Origin: Enterobacter sp. RHBSTW-00175
GTDB lineage: Bacteria > Pseudomonadota > Gammaproteobacteria > Enterobacterales > Enterobacteriaceae
Length of the DNA: 64,000 bases
Assembly: GCF_013927005.1 (NCBI RefSeq)
Contig: NZ_CP055930.1
Span: 3,410,001-3,474,000, forward strand
Reading direction: 5' to 3'
Below are positions 32,445 through 42,407 of this stretch, piece by piece; position 1 is the first letter of the stretch; every line of letters starts with the position of its first letter. A model generated the notes under the pieces. It searched no databases, was not told the DNA's origin, and saw nothing but the letters and a program-made list of their open reading frames with translations. The position numbers and the translations under genes were made by a program.

Positions 32445-33863
32445 TTACTGGTGGAGATAGGTCGACACGCCAAGATAGCGGGTGAACGCTTCGTTGAGGA
32501 TCTCTGCGCTGGAGGAGTGGTTCATGGCAACGTGATGCTCAAATCCGTTGCGGCATATCCACGACAGCAGATTTTCCAGATGCGGAACCTGGATAACCGC
32601 GCGGCACCCGACAGTATCCAGCGGATCGTCCACCGAACGGCCTTCGCCAACGTAGGCTTTGATTTCACCGGTCAGGTCGTCAGTGCTCAGGCGGAAGTAG
32701 GTCAGCGGGCCACTTTTCAGGCGGCCATGTACCGCGCCGCAGGTGTTCTCTTTGCCCACGGTGGTGCCGATGATGTCGGCCGTGCCCATGTGCGGGGTTT
32801 CCAGGCTGGCGGCGGCGAAGTTACCGCAGTGGAACAGCACGCACTTGTCGCGATCGTCGCCAAAGTTGTTGTTCCAGTCGGCAATGGAGGCCGGGTTCAG
32901 GTTGCTGCTGGCGAGGGCATACATGGAGAGTGCGCCCATCACATCCACTTCGCAGGCGCTCGGCATCAGCTGGCCGGACATTACGCTCATAATTGAGCAA
33001 ACGTTAATTCCGAGGTTTTCCTGCAATGACGTCCAGCACTGGATTGCGGTGGTGTCGATGTCGTTGGCGACAATCCATTCGCTCAGCACCACAAACAGTT
33101 TTGCCATCATGACCAGTTTGTCTGCCGGAATGCCGCTGGCATCGGCGTTATCGAGCAACAGTCGGCGTTTTTCATCGACGCGGATATCGTCATCACGCAG
33201 CAGTTTAATGCGGGTAAAGACTTCAGACAGATCGAGCGTTTCCACGGCAATGCCCAGCCGTTCCAGCAACTTCTCGCTGTAGCGTACGGTGTTAAAGCCC
33301 GCCGGACGCGCACCAATGGCCCCGACACGCACACCCCGCATACTGCTCACCACGCGGCAGACTTGCTCAAAACGACGGAGATCCTGCTCGAAGACTTCAG
33401 CGCTGAGCGCGCAGACGTGCTGGGTCGTCAGGGTGAACGGGATGCCGTACTGGCGCAGGTTATTGCACAGTGAGATCTTGCCGCAGAAGCTGTCGCGGCG
33501 GGTGGCGAGGCCCATTTTGTCGAGATTATCTTCTTCGGCCTGCACCAGCACCGGCACGTTCAGGCCGGAAAGGCGCAGGGTTTCGGCAATCGCTTTTTCG
33601 TCACCAAAGTTAGGCAGCAGAACCACCACGCCGTGAATGGCATCGCGATGGGTGCGGAACAGATCGGCACAGACTTTTGCGTCCTGACGGGTTTCAACCC
33701 CGCCAAGCTCCGTCTGGCTCGGGTCGAGCATTATGGTGTTGATGCCAAGACGGCCAAACAGCGCGATGGCCTGTTCACGCGCTTCTGCGACCAGGTAGCT
33801 TGGGAAAAATCCCCGGTTACCGATAATCACGCCCATGGTGAGTTGTTGAGGAATTCGGGACAT
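32445..33863 (-). CDS. L-fucose/L-arabinose-isomerase-family aldose isomerase
   Basis: A 472-residue protein of the FucI/AraA superfamily, with DDIRVDEKRRLLLDNADASG, AIQCWTSLQENLGINVCSIM (metal-site Glu), ACEVDVMGALSMYALA (Glu/Asp), DKCVLFHCGNFAAA (metal His) and TTVGKENTCGAVHGRL. Such enzymes convert an aldose to its ketose with Mn2+. With the downstream kinase and upstream transketolase halves, a pentose or branched pentose such as D-apiose is the most likely substrate; this is inference from context. Confidence 0.85.
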   Translation of the reverse strand: MSRIPQQLTMGVIIGNRGFFPSYLVAEAREQAIALFGRLGINTIMLDPSQTELGGVETRQDAKVCADLFRTHRDAIHGVVVLLPNFGDEKAIAETLRLSGLNVPVLVQAEEDNLDKMGLATRRDSFCGKISLCNNLRQYGIPFTLTTQHVCALSAEVFEQDLRRFEQVCRVVSSMRGVRVGAIGARPAGFNTVRYSEKLLERLGIAVETLDLSEVFTRIKLLRDDDIRVDEKRRLLLDNADASGIPADKLVMMAKLFVVLSEWIVANDIDTTAIQCWTSLQENLGINVCSIMSVMSGQLMPSACEVDVMGALSMYALASSNLNPASIADWNNNFGDDRDKCVLFHCGNFAAASLETPHMGTADIIGTTVGKENTCGAVHGRLKSGPLTYFRLSTDDLTGEIKAYVGEGRSVDDPLDTVGCRAVIQVPHLENLLSWICRNGFEHHVAMNHSSSAEILNEAFTRYLGVSTYLHQ

Positions 33864-33897
33864 TGCGTTCTCTCCAGTAAGATGTTGTTTTTATTTT

Positions 33898-34848
33898 TCA
33901 GGATGACTGTTTTACGTGCAGTTCCCGGGCGTGTCTGATAACGCCTGCTGCATCTATTTCGTGGCGCGCGCGCGTGGAGGCGCGGTCGGCCGCAATCGCG
34001 TATTGCCCGTCAGGGATACCTAAACGGCGCAGCGGGATAGCGCACCCGGCTTCGGCCAGCACTTCCGCCACCAGGCTGCCTACGCCACCGTTCACGTTGT
34101 GCTCTTCTACCGTCACCACGGCTTTGCACGGTTTGATGGCCGCCAGCAACGCTTTGGTATCACAGGGACGAATAGATGGGACACTGATAACACTGGCGTC
34201 AATACCTTCTGCGGCGAGTTGTGCGGCCGCTTCCACTATTTCATGTACGGTCGAGCCCATTGCAACCAGCGCTACGTCATGGCCCGCACGCAGCACGTCG
34301 ATGTTGCCCGGTGCAAAACGGTAGCTTTCATCGTGCAGTTCCGGCAGTGCTTTGCCGTCAAGACGGATATAGACCGGGCCGACGTGATCCAGGGCGTAGT
34401 CGATAATCTGACGACACTCTGCCGGGCTTGATGGGGCATAAATTTCGATGTTGCCAAAACCGCGCATGATGGCGATATCGTCAATGCTGTGGTGGGTACT
34501 GGCGAGAGGGCCGTAGCTGGCACCGGCATTCAGGCCAAACAGTTTGACGTTGGTGTTGTTGTAGCAAATATCGACTTTGATTTGCTCGTTGGCGCGGGAG
34601 ATCAAAAACGGCGCGGCGTTACAGGTGACCGCAATCTTGCCGCCAATCGCCAGCCCGGCGGCAGTGCCGACAAGGGTCTGCTCGGCGATCCCGACGTTCA
34701 CCAGCCTGCCAGGGAAACGCTTGATAAACGGCGAAATTTTGGCAGTAGAGGTGGAGTCTGCCACCACGGGAACCAGATCCAGCCCTCTGTCGACCGCATC
34801 GATAAAGGCATCTACCATTACGGTGGCGAGATGTTCGCTATTACTCAT
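33898..34848 (-). CDS. Transketolase, C-terminal subunit (split transketolase B)
   Basis: A 316-residue protein equivalent to the central Pyr and C-terminal domains of transketolase: VNVGIAEQTLVGTAAGLAIG (with the catalytic Glu of the Pyr domain), GASYGPLASTHHSIDDIAIM, YAPSSPAECRQIIDYAL, and the C-terminal VTVEEHNVNGGVGSLVAEVL. It needs the N-terminal subunit encoded just upstream, whose gene it overlaps by 8 bp. In the apulose-type pathway such split enzymes transfer a two-carbon unit from the ketose phosphate to glyceraldehyde-3-phosphate. Confidence 0.92.
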   Translation of the reverse strand: MSNSEHLATVMVDAFIDAVDRGLDLVPVVADSTSTAKISPFIKRFPGRLVNVGIAEQTLVGTAAGLAIGGKIAVTCNAAPFLISRANEQIKVDICYNNTNVKLFGLNAGASYGPLASTHHSIDDIAIMRGFGNIEIYAPSSPAECRQIIDYALDHVGPVYIRLDGKALPELHDESYRFAPGNIDVLRAGHDVALVAMGSTVHEIVEAAAQLAAEGIDASVISVPSIRPCDTKALLAAIKPCKAVVTVEEHNVNGGVGSLVAEVLAEAGCAIPLRRLGIPDGQYAIAADRASTRARHEIDAAGVIRHARELHVKQSS

Positions 34849-35671
34849 CTTTCAGTTCCTCCAGCGCCAGTTCAACTTCTTCGCCTTTTGGCACACGGTG
34901 GTGCCACTCCGGGCGGCCCTGAATAAAGGAGATCCCGGCGCCTTTCGTTGTGTGGGCTATCACCACGTGCGGCTTCCCGTTTGGCTGTAATCCTTCCAGC
35001 GTCGCCACCACATCAGCCATGTTATTGCCGCTGCATTCGGTCACTTCCATGCCAAACGCGCGCCACTTCTCATCCAGCGGATCGGTGTTGAGGATCTCTT
35101 TGGTTGAGCCCGCGAGTTGCAGATTGTTTTTGTCGTTAATGATGACCAGGTTATCCAGCTGATAGTGGGCGGCAACCAGCGCCGCTTCCCAGTTACTGCC
35201 TTCCGCCAGCTCGCCGTCACCGGTCACCACAAAGACCCGGCGCTTGCTGTTATTGCGTTTCGCGGCCAGGGCGATGCCCACCGCAACCGGCAGGCCATGG
35301 CCGAGTGCGCCAGTATTCAGCTCAATGCCCGGGGTTTTGTGTTTCACCGGATGACCCGGCAGGTGAGAATCTGCGTGCTGATAAGTGGCAAGCCACTCCA
35401 GTGGGATAAAGCCCGCTTCTGCGAGCACACAGTAGTAACCGCCCACCGCATGACCTTTGGACTGGATATAGATATCGCGTTCGTCGCTGTCCTTCAGCTG
35501 CGGTGAGCAGTGGAGAATGCGGAAATAGAGCGCGGTGAGCAGCTCAACCTGAGAGAGATCTGCACCGGTGTGACCACCAGCGGGGCTTTCAGCATTCAGC
35601 ACGATGATCCGCCGACGAATCGAGCGTGCCTTTTTTTCGAGCTCCGCAACGGAGAGCGAAAACGGATTCAT
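34841..35671 (-). CDS. Transketolase, N-terminal TPP-binding subunit (split transketolase A)
   Basis: A 276-residue protein with the thiamine diphosphate domain: SPAGGHTGADLSQVELLTAL, QSKGHAVGGYYCVLAEAG, GALGHGLPVAVGIALAAKRN and the TPP motif GDGELAEGSNWEAALVAAHY ... NLVIINDKNNLQLAG. First gene of the operon that runs through the partner subunit, isomerase and kinase. AGGAGGTG precedes the ATG. The promoter region upstream carries the 20-bp palindrome also found before the ABC importer operon. Confidence 0.92.
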   Translation of the reverse strand: MNPFSLSVAELEKKARSIRRRIIVLNAESPAGGHTGADLSQVELLTALYFRILHCSPQLKDSDERDIYIQSKGHAVGGYYCVLAEAGFIPLEWLATYQHADSHLPGHPVKHKTPGIELNTGALGHGLPVAVGIALAAKRNNSKRRVFVVTGDGELAEGSNWEAALVAAHYQLDNLVIINDKNNLQLAGSTKEILNTDPLDEKWRAFGMEVTECSGNNMADVVATLEGLQPNGKPHVVIAHTTKGAGISFIQGRPEWHHRVPKGEEVELALEELKDE

Positions 35672-35725
35672 AAAACACCTCCTGAATTTATAATCTGTAA
35701 TGAATAATTATTCCAGCAGGGTAAG

Positions 35726-35847
35726 AAAGAGCCCGTCTGACACGGGGTTTTTTACGTCATTGAATATATATTCAATGCTGATTTATTATTCATGATGATA
35801 AGATATGCCCGGATTCAGGGTTTGTCTACGCCCCGAACGGGCTCTTT
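35726..35847. promoter_or_regulatory. Long-spaced 11-bp inverted repeat around the transketolase-operon promoter
   Basis: AAAGAGCCCGT (35726-35736) and ACGGGCTCTTT (35837-35847) are exact complements 100 bp apart, flanking the palindromic operator at 35758-35777. CCCGT-ACGGG next to a T run (35733-35755) can itself form a small hairpin. The role is unknown; looping or symmetrical binding sites are possible. Confidence 0.4.
35758..35777. promoter_or_regulatory. Palindromic operator of the pentose island, site 1
   Basis: Perfect 20-bp palindrome CATTGAATATATATTCAATG upstream of the split transketolase. It is followed by TGATTTATTATTCA. The same arrangement occurs at 41151-41184 before the ABC importer operon, so both are probably bound by the SorC-family regulator encoded between them. 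Confidence 0.75.
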
Positions 35848-35909
35848 GCAAAAAAAGCGAAAACGATCACATTCGGATCTCTTCAGGAAAGGCGGGTTCC
35901 CTTGTTATC

Positions 35910-35925
35910 TATTCATCAATGAATA
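35910..35925. promoter_or_regulatory. Palindrome upstream of the SorC regulator gene
   Basis: TATTCAT - CA - ATGAATA, 32 bp before the regulator start. The half-site resembles TTGAATA/TATTCAA of the two other operators, suggesting autoregulation. Confidence 0.55.
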
Positions 35926-35956
35926 AAAATACAGGTATGAAATCAGGGGGAACGCC

Positions 35957-36913
35957 ATGTCAAAGCAGGATGAACAACGGTTGCTGGTGAAGATTGCCAC
36001 GCTTTACTACAGCGAAAATAAAAAACAGTCCGAGATTGCCTCGCTGCTGCACCTCTCACAGTCTTTTGTATCACGTGCCTTAACGCGCTGCCAGAAAGAG
36101 GGGCTGGTCAAAATCACCGTCGTCCAGCCGACCAATATTTTTGTGTCGCTGGAGAAGGCGCTGGAAGAGCAGTACGGCATTCGCCAGGCCATTGTGGTGG
36201 ATGTGGGGGACAACCCGACTAACGCACAGGTGAAACACGCCATTGGCAGTGCGGCAGCGCACTATGTTGAAACGCGCCTGCGCCCTGACGATCTGGTGGG
36301 AATTTCCTCCTGGAGTAGCACCATCCGTTGCATGGTGGACGAGATGCATCCGCAGAATATCAGCGCCGCAGGGGTTATCCAGCTTTTGGGCGGTGTCGGG
36401 CCAAACGGTAACGTGCAGGCGACGATCCTGACGCAACAGCTGGCGGCGCATCTGGACTGTCCGGCGTGGCTGTTACCGTCGCAGAGTATTGAGCATTCCG
36501 TTGAAGAGCGCGCCCGGCTGGTGGGCAGCCCGGACGTGGCGGCAGTGGTCAGTAAATTTGCCGAAGTGGATGTGGCGATTGTGGGGATCGGCGAGCTGGA
36601 GCCGTCCCAGCTGCTGAAAAACTCCGGGAACTACTACAACGAAGATATGCTCAGGTTGTTGTCTGAGCGCGGTGCGGTAGGGGATATCTGCCTGCATTAC
36701 TACGATGCGCAGGGCAAGCAGGTGCTGAGCCACGAAGAAGATCCGGTAATTGGCATGGAACTTTCACAGATCCGCGCCTGCCCGCAGGTGATTGCCCTGG
36801 CAGGCGGGCCGGAGAAGCGCAACGCTATCCGTGGTGCACTGGAAGGGGACTATATCGATGTGTTGATCACCGATTACCCGACGGCAAGGAGCTTGCTGAA
36901 AGCTGAGGTGTAA
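35957..36913 (+). CDS. SorC/DeoR-family sugar-binding transcriptional regulator
   Basis: A 318-residue SorC-family regulator. The N-terminal HTH (LVKIATLYYSENKKQSEIAS then LLHLSQSFVSRALTR, residues ~9-50) is followed by the sugar-phosphate-binding domain with VGISSWSSTIRCMVDEM (the DeoR-like Gly/Ser loop), VIQLLGGVGPNG and VIALAGGPEKRNAIRGAL. It is transcribed divergently from the transketolase-isomerase-kinase operon and convergently with the ABC importer operon, and is the obvious local regulator for both. Family members sense a phosphorylated sugar. Confidence 0.92.
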   Translation: MSKQDEQRLLVKIATLYYSENKKQSEIASLLHLSQSFVSRALTRCQKEGLVKITVVQPTNIFVSLEKALEEQYGIRQAIVVDVGDNPTNAQVKHAIGSAAAHYVETRLRPDDLVGISSWSSTIRCMVDEMHPQNISAAGVIQLLGGVGPNGNVQATILTQQLAAHLDCPAWLLPSQSIEHSVEERARLVGSPDVAAVVSKFAEVDVAIVGIGELEPSQLLKNSGNYYNEDMLRLLSERGAVGDICLHYYDAQGKQVLSHEEDPVIGMELSQIRACPQVIALAGGPEKRNAIRGALEGDYIDVLITDYPTARSLLKAEV

Positions 36914-36917
36914 GTGT

Positions 36918-36952
36918 TGCCGGGTGGCGGCTGCGCCTTACCCGGCCTACAC
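36918..36952. repeat. REP element
   Basis: A single REP unit (TGCCGGGTGGCGGCTGCGCC...ACCCGGCC) in the 48-bp gap between the convergent ends of the SorC regulator and the ABC permease. Confidence 0.9.
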
Positions 36953-36961
36953 ATTTAATCG

Positions 36962-38050
36962 CTATTTTCCTTCCATTACCGCCTTCTGCGCCACCACTGC
37001 CGCTTTCTGCTGCATCCGGTTTTGCATCTGGTCGATAATGACTGCCACGATTATCACAATCCCTTTAATCACCATTTGCCAGAACTCACTCACGCCCATC
37101 ATCACCAGCCCATCAGCCAGAAAGCCAATCACAAAAGCGCCAATCAGGGTGCCGAGAATGGTCCCGCGTCCGCCCGCCAGCGACGTCCCGCCAAGCACCA
37201 CGGCGGCGATGGCGTTCATCTCAAAGGCTGTGCCGTTCGCCGGGTGGCTGGCCAGAAGCTGAGCTGATACCACAATCCCGGCAATAGCCGCGCACAGGCC
37301 GGAGAGGGTATACACCAGCACTTTCACCTGTTTCACCTTCACGCCGGAAAGCTCAGCCGCACGCTCGTTATCGCCGATGGCGTACACATGACGGCCAAAC
37401 GGCAGGCGGCGGGCGATCCAGGCAATCACCACGGCCAGCACGATCATCATCCAGATAGCCCAGGGGATCCCGAGCAGCGTGCCCGCGCCTATCTCGTCAA
37501 AGCCGGTATTCCCCAGTTGCGGATTACCGGCAAGGCCAGGGAAGGTTTGTCCGTCGGAGGTTAACATCGCCGTACCGCGCAGCACGTACATGGTGCCCAG
37601 GGTACAGATGAACGGTGCCACGTTGTAGCGGGTGATGATCCAGCCGTTCACCGCCCCAATCAGCGCCCCAATCAGTAGCACGATGGGAACAATCACCCAG
37701 ACGCTCGGGAAGATGGCAATGCCAAACATCGGCAGTACAATGCCTTTGGTGATAAGCCAGCCAGCGACCATGCCGCACAGGCCAAGCGTGGCGCCAATCG
37801 ACAGGTCAATCCCGGCGGTAATGATCACAAAGGTGATCCCCAGCGCCAGGAACGCATTGATCGCGATGTGTTTAATCATGATCACCAGGCTGCCCGCCGA
37901 GAGGAAGCCTGGCACGGTAATGGTAAAGAAGCCGACAATCAGGAACAGCGCAATAAAGGTGCGCATTTTGAGCAGCAGCAGCAGGATATTTTCCCGGGAA
38001 AGCGCAGCCCCTTTTTGCGGTGCCAGCGCGACAGACTGTGTAGTTTTCAT
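36962..38050 (-). CDS. Ribose-type sugar ABC transporter permease (RbsC-like)
   Basis: A 362-residue permease with 8-10 helices. The signature ITAGIDLSIGATLGLCGMVA near residue 85 and YAIGDNERAAELSGVKVKQV near 232, with VVLGGTSLAGGRGTILGTLI near 290, identify the RbsC/XylH/AraH family. Start 38050 (MKTTQSV) is preceded by GGGG and lies 1 bp from the ATPase stop. With the ATPase, the DUF2291 lipoprotein and the binding protein it forms the importer of the pentose island. Confidence 0.93.
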   Translation of the reverse strand: MKTTQSVALAPQKGAALSRENILLLLLKMRTFIALFLIVGFFTITVPGFLSAGSLVIMIKHIAINAFLALGITFVIITAGIDLSIGATLGLCGMVAGWLITKGIVLPMFGIAIFPSVWVIVPIVLLIGALIGAVNGWIITRYNVAPFICTLGTMYVLRGTAMLTSDGQTFPGLAGNPQLGNTGFDEIGAGTLLGIPWAIWMMIVLAVVIAWIARRLPFGRHVYAIGDNERAAELSGVKVKQVKVLVYTLSGLCAAIAGIVVSAQLLASHPANGTAFEMNAIAAVVLGGTSLAGGRGTILGTLIGAFVIGFLADGLVMMGVSEFWQMVIKGIVIIVAVIIDQMQNRMQQKAAVVAQKAVMEGK

Positions 38051-38051
38051 A

Positions 38052-39578
38052 TCAGAACCCCTGAGCACTTGCCGTTACCAGTGCCGATTCTTCGGCCCGA
38101 TCGCGAACGATATCGGCGGTGAGTTTGCCGCCGGACATCACCAGAATGCGGTCAGATACCGCCATAATTTCTTTTAAATCCGAGGTGGAAAAGACCACCG
38201 CAATCCCGCGTTTTGAAAGCTCCACCATCATGCGGAACACGTCGGCTTTCGCCCCGACGTCGATGCCCCGCGTGGGTTCATCCAGGAACAGCACTTTCGG
38301 GTCCGTCAGCAGCGAGCGGCCAATCACCACTTTTTGCTGATTACCGCCGCTCAGTGCCTGAATTTCGACTTCAGGTGATGAGACTTTGATCGACAGGTTG
38401 CCAATGGTGGAGGCCACCACCGCCTGCTCATCCTTTTGCGAGATGGTTAACCCGCGTTGTAGCCGTCGCCACAGGCTGGCAATGGTCAGGTTGCTGGCGA
38501 CCGATGAGCCAGGGAAAATCCCGGTGCGTTTGCGGTCTTCCGGTACCAGGCTCATGCCCATGCGGATGCGGTCGGCAGTCGAGAGCCGCTGCGGCACGGG
38601 TTTGCTGTCCAGCCACAGTTTGCCGAGGTAGTTCCGCTGGGTGCCTAACATGCACTCGAACAGCTCAGTGCGCCCTGCGCCCATCAGGCCATAAATCCCG
38701 ACGATTTCCCCCGCGTGAACCTGAAAGCTGACATCGTTCACCACTGAGTTACCCGCCGCGTTAACGCAGGTGATGTGCTCCGCTTCCAGCACCGGTGCGC
38801 CAAACGTCCGCCCCGGAGAAAGGAAGTTGCTGACCGGGTCGCTGCCCAGCATTTCACGCACAATCCAGGGCACGTCGATATCTTCCACCCGCGCTTCGGC
38901 CTGGAATTTGCCGTCACGCAGAATGGTAATCACATCCCCAATCGCCATGAGCTCTTCCAGGCGGTGCGAGATATAGATGATGGAGACGCCCTGGTGGGTC
39001 AGCTCGCGGATCACGCGGAACAGAATATCGACTTCGGTTTTGCTGAGCGCCGATGTGGGCTCATCCAGGATCAGGATGTCGGCATCTTCCGCCAGCGCTT
39101 TGGCAATCTCGATAAGCTGCTGCTGCCCGACTTTCAGGTTACCGACCAGCTCGCGTGGGGAAATCGGTTGATCGAGCCGTTTCAGCAACGTGGCGGCGTG
39201 CGCTTCCTGTTCGCTTTCCTGAATCGGCATCAGCCCCTTTTGCCGCTCGCGGCCAAGGAAAATGTTCTCTGCCACGTTCAGGTTTTCAAACAGGTTCAAC
39301 TCCTGGTGCACCATGCCGATACCCTGTGCTGCGGCATCGCGGGTATTGGCAAAATGAACCTGTTTGCCGTTAAGCCACATCTCGCCGAGGCTTGGTTGCT
39401 GAACGCCCGCGAGGATTTTCATTAGCGTGGATTTTCCGGCACCGTTTTCGCCAATGATGACGTTCACTTTGCCGCGCCAGACGCGGTAGTCGACGTTATC
39501 CAGCGCGACAGTGCCAGGAAAGAGCATCGAAATGCCGCGCGTGCGCAGGATAATGTCGTCAGTCGGGATGTCGCTCAT
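38052..39578 (-). CDS. Ribose-type sugar ABC transporter ATP-binding protein (RbsA-like, two ABC domains)
   Basis: A 508-residue fused tandem ATPase. The N-terminal half has Walker A GENGAGKST (residues 43-51), the signature LKVGQQQLIEIAKAL and Walker B ILILDEPTSAL. The C-terminal half has a degenerate Walker A (GLMGAGRTE), LSGGNQQKVVIGRSL and VLFLDEPTRGIDVGAK, as in RbsA/XylG. Start is the ATG at 39578, overlapping the DUF2291 stop (ATGA); the codon before it is GTG. Confidence 0.93.
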   Translation of the reverse strand: MSDIPTDDIILRTRGISMLFPGTVALDNVDYRVWRGKVNVIIGENGAGKSTLMKILAGVQQPSLGEMWLNGKQVHFANTRDAAAQGIGMVHQELNLFENLNVAENIFLGRERQKGLMPIQESEQEAHAATLLKRLDQPISPRELVGNLKVGQQQLIEIAKALAEDADILILDEPTSALSKTEVDILFRVIRELTHQGVSIIYISHRLEELMAIGDVITILRDGKFQAEARVEDIDVPWIVREMLGSDPVSNFLSPGRTFGAPVLEAEHITCVNAAGNSVVNDVSFQVHAGEIVGIYGLMGAGRTELFECMLGTQRNYLGKLWLDSKPVPQRLSTADRIRMGMSLVPEDRKRTGIFPGSSVASNLTIASLWRRLQRGLTISQKDEQAVVASTIGNLSIKVSSPEVEIQALSGGNQQKVVIGRSLLTDPKVLFLDEPTRGIDVGAKADVFRMMVELSKRGIAVVFSTSDLKEIMAVSDRILVMSGGKLTADIVRDRAEESALVTASAQGF

Positions 39579-40186
39579 CACGGCGTCTCCTGTTTCAGTT
39601 CCAGCGCTGCGGCTTCGTCAGCTTTGCCTGCAGTTATCGTGGTGGCGAAGGTCACGCTGGCGTTTTTGCCGTTCCAGCTTTCATCCACTTTCGGCAGATG
39701 CGTCACTGCCTCGCGATTAAAGGCGCGAGAGAGCTGAGCAAACTGCACCTGATTGGTGAACTCTTCAAAGCGGAAACCGGCCGCATCGCGAATGGCATTG
39801 CCCCGCATCACCGGGCCGCTCTGGATCTCAAACGGCTGACCGTTAACCATCATCACCAGTTTTTGCTCGCGTTCGTTGCTGTTATCCACGCGCTCAATTT
39901 TGCCGGTCAGCCGGACAAAGACACTTTTCGGCGTGGAAGAGGGCGTTTTCAGCTGTGTGCTCAGCGCACTGGCATCCAGCGCGTGTTGTGACGCGGCATC
40001 CAGTACCCGTGACTGCCAGGTTTGTTGCGCGATCTGCTGGGGTGTCTGGTTGTCGAAGCTCGCTTTCGCGTTCGGATCGGCAGGCATAATTGGCTTGCCG
40101 TCCGCATCCAGATCCACCACCGTGCAGGCCGTCAGCAACAGGGCGGCGCACCCGATCAGCACAGCGCCCCATTGTTTTAACGACAT
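39578..40186 (-). CDS. DUF2291 lipoprotein associated with sugar ABC importer
   Basis: A 202-residue lipoprotein: signal MSLKQWGAVLIGCAALLLTAC with lipobox LLTAC (Cys21), then the DUF2291 body (VRLTGKIERVDNSNEREQKL, VMRGNAIRDAAGFRFEEFTN). DUF2291 genes occur inside ribose-type ABC operons; their role is not established, perhaps an accessory to binding protein or transporter assembly. Lies between the binding protein and ATPase genes. Confidence 0.88.
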   Translation of the reverse strand: MSLKQWGAVLIGCAALLLTACTVVDLDADGKPIMPADPNAKASFDNQTPQQIAQQTWQSRVLDAASQHALDASALSTQLKTPSSTPKSVFVRLTGKIERVDNSNEREQKLVMMVNGQPFEIQSGPVMRGNAIRDAAGFRFEEFTNQVQFAQLSRAFNREAVTHLPKVDESWNGKNASVTFATTITAGKADEAAALELKQETP

Positions 40187-40197
40187 ATTGCCTCCGC

Positions 40198-41184
<987 letters not shown>

Positions 41185-41289
41185 AATTTAACGATAAAGC
41201 CGCCTTTCCGAACTGTCTACGGTTTAGGCAGCTAATTTCTTAAAAGGAGAATAGGATCACGATCCTGACGGGAAAGAGGGAGATCAGGT

Positions 41290-41323
41290 AAAAACAAAAG
41301 CACCTGCTCAGAGACAGGTGCTT
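41290..41323 (-). terminator. Intrinsic terminator after mesD
   Basis: AAGCACCTG and CAGGTGCTT form a 9-bp stem with an 8-base loop; on the minus strand it continues into TTTTGTTTTT. Confidence 0.9.
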
Positions 41324-41351
41324 AAAGAGGGACAAATTGTTGACGGTGCGA

Positions 41352-42380
41352 TCAGGACTGAAGCTCTTTACGCACGATCTCTGCGCCAGCGCTTAAAGCA
41401 TTGAGTTTGCCCTGGGCAACCTGGCGGGATAACGGCGCCATGCCGCAGTTGGTGGATGGATAGAGCTTATCGGCATCGACAAACTGAAGCGCTTTTCGCA
41501 ATGTACTGGCCACCTCTTCTGGTGTTTCAACGGTATTCGTTGCCACGTCGATGGCGCCCACCATCACTTTTTTGCCGCGGATCAGTTCAAGCAGATCCAT
41601 TGGCACGCGGGAGTTATGACACTCCAGCGAGATGATATCGATATTCGATGTTTGCAGTTTAGGGAAGGCTTCTTCGTACTGCCGCCACTCTGAACCCAGC
41701 GTTTTTTTCCAGTCGGTATTGGCTTTGATGCCATATCCGTAGCAGATATGTACTGCCGTTTCACACTTAAGCCCTTCAACGGCACGCTCTAACGCGGCAA
41801 TGCCCCAGTCATTCACCTCATCAAAGAAAACGTTAAAGGCAGGCTCATCGAACTGGATAATATCGACGCCAGCAGCTTCAAGCTCTCTGGCTTCCTGGTT
41901 GAGTATTTTGGCGAATTCCCAGGCTAATTTTTCGCGGCTCTTGTAGTGGTTGTCATAGAGCGTATCGATCATCGTCATCGGGCCGGGCAGCGCCCATTTA
42001 ATCGGCTGGTTGGTGAGCTTGCGTAAGTATTTGGCATCGTCGACAAAAACGGGTTTTTGACGGGCGACCGCACCCACAACCGTCGGAACACTCGCGTCGT
42101 AGCGATTACGAATTCGGACTGTTTCGCGTTTTTCAAAATCAACGCCGCTGAGGTGTTCAATAAACGTGGTGACAAAATGCTGACGCGTCTGTTCACCGTC
42201 GCTGACAATATCGATGCCTGCACGCAGTTGATCATCCAGAGACAAACGCAGGGCATCCTGTTTCCCCAGAATTAACTCTTCATTTTGTAATTTCCACGGT
42301 GACCAGAGTGTTTCTGGTTGGGCAAGCCAGGACGGTTTAGGTAAGCTGCCCGCCGTCGACGTGGGAAGTAAAATTTTCAT
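41352..42380 (-). CDS. mesD: Short folate-independent methionine synthase MesD (MetE C-terminal-like)
   Basis: A 342-residue protein equivalent to the catalytic C-terminal barrel of MetE without its N-terminal folate-binding half. It carries LPTSTAGSLPKPSWLA (substrate region), SDGEQTRQHFVTTFIEHLSG, WALPGPMTMIDTLYD, DIIQFDEPAFNVFFDE, AVHICYGYG (zinc His and Cys), LECHNSRVPMDLLEL and KLYPSTNCGMAPLSRQVAQG (second zinc Cys). Its partner upstream is DUF1852, the MesX family; this pairing defines MesD, a methionine synthase reported to need oxygen and MesX but not methyl-folate. Ends with a strong terminator. Confidence 0.9.
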   Translation of the reverse strand: MKILLPTSTAGSLPKPSWLAQPETLWSPWKLQNEELILGKQDALRLSLDDQLRAGIDIVSDGEQTRQHFVTTFIEHLSGVDFEKRETVRIRNRYDASVPTVVGAVARQKPVFVDDAKYLRKLTNQPIKWALPGPMTMIDTLYDNHYKSREKLAWEFAKILNQEARELEAAGVDIIQFDEPAFNVFFDEVNDWGIAALERAVEGLKCETAVHICYGYGIKANTDWKKTLGSEWRQYEEAFPKLQTSNIDIISLECHNSRVPMDLLELIRGKKVMVGAIDVATNTVETPEEVASTLRKALQFVDADKLYPSTNCGMAPLSRQVAQGKLNALSAGAEIVRKELQS

Positions 42381-42407
42381 AATGGATGACCTTTTATATT
42401 TCGTTAA

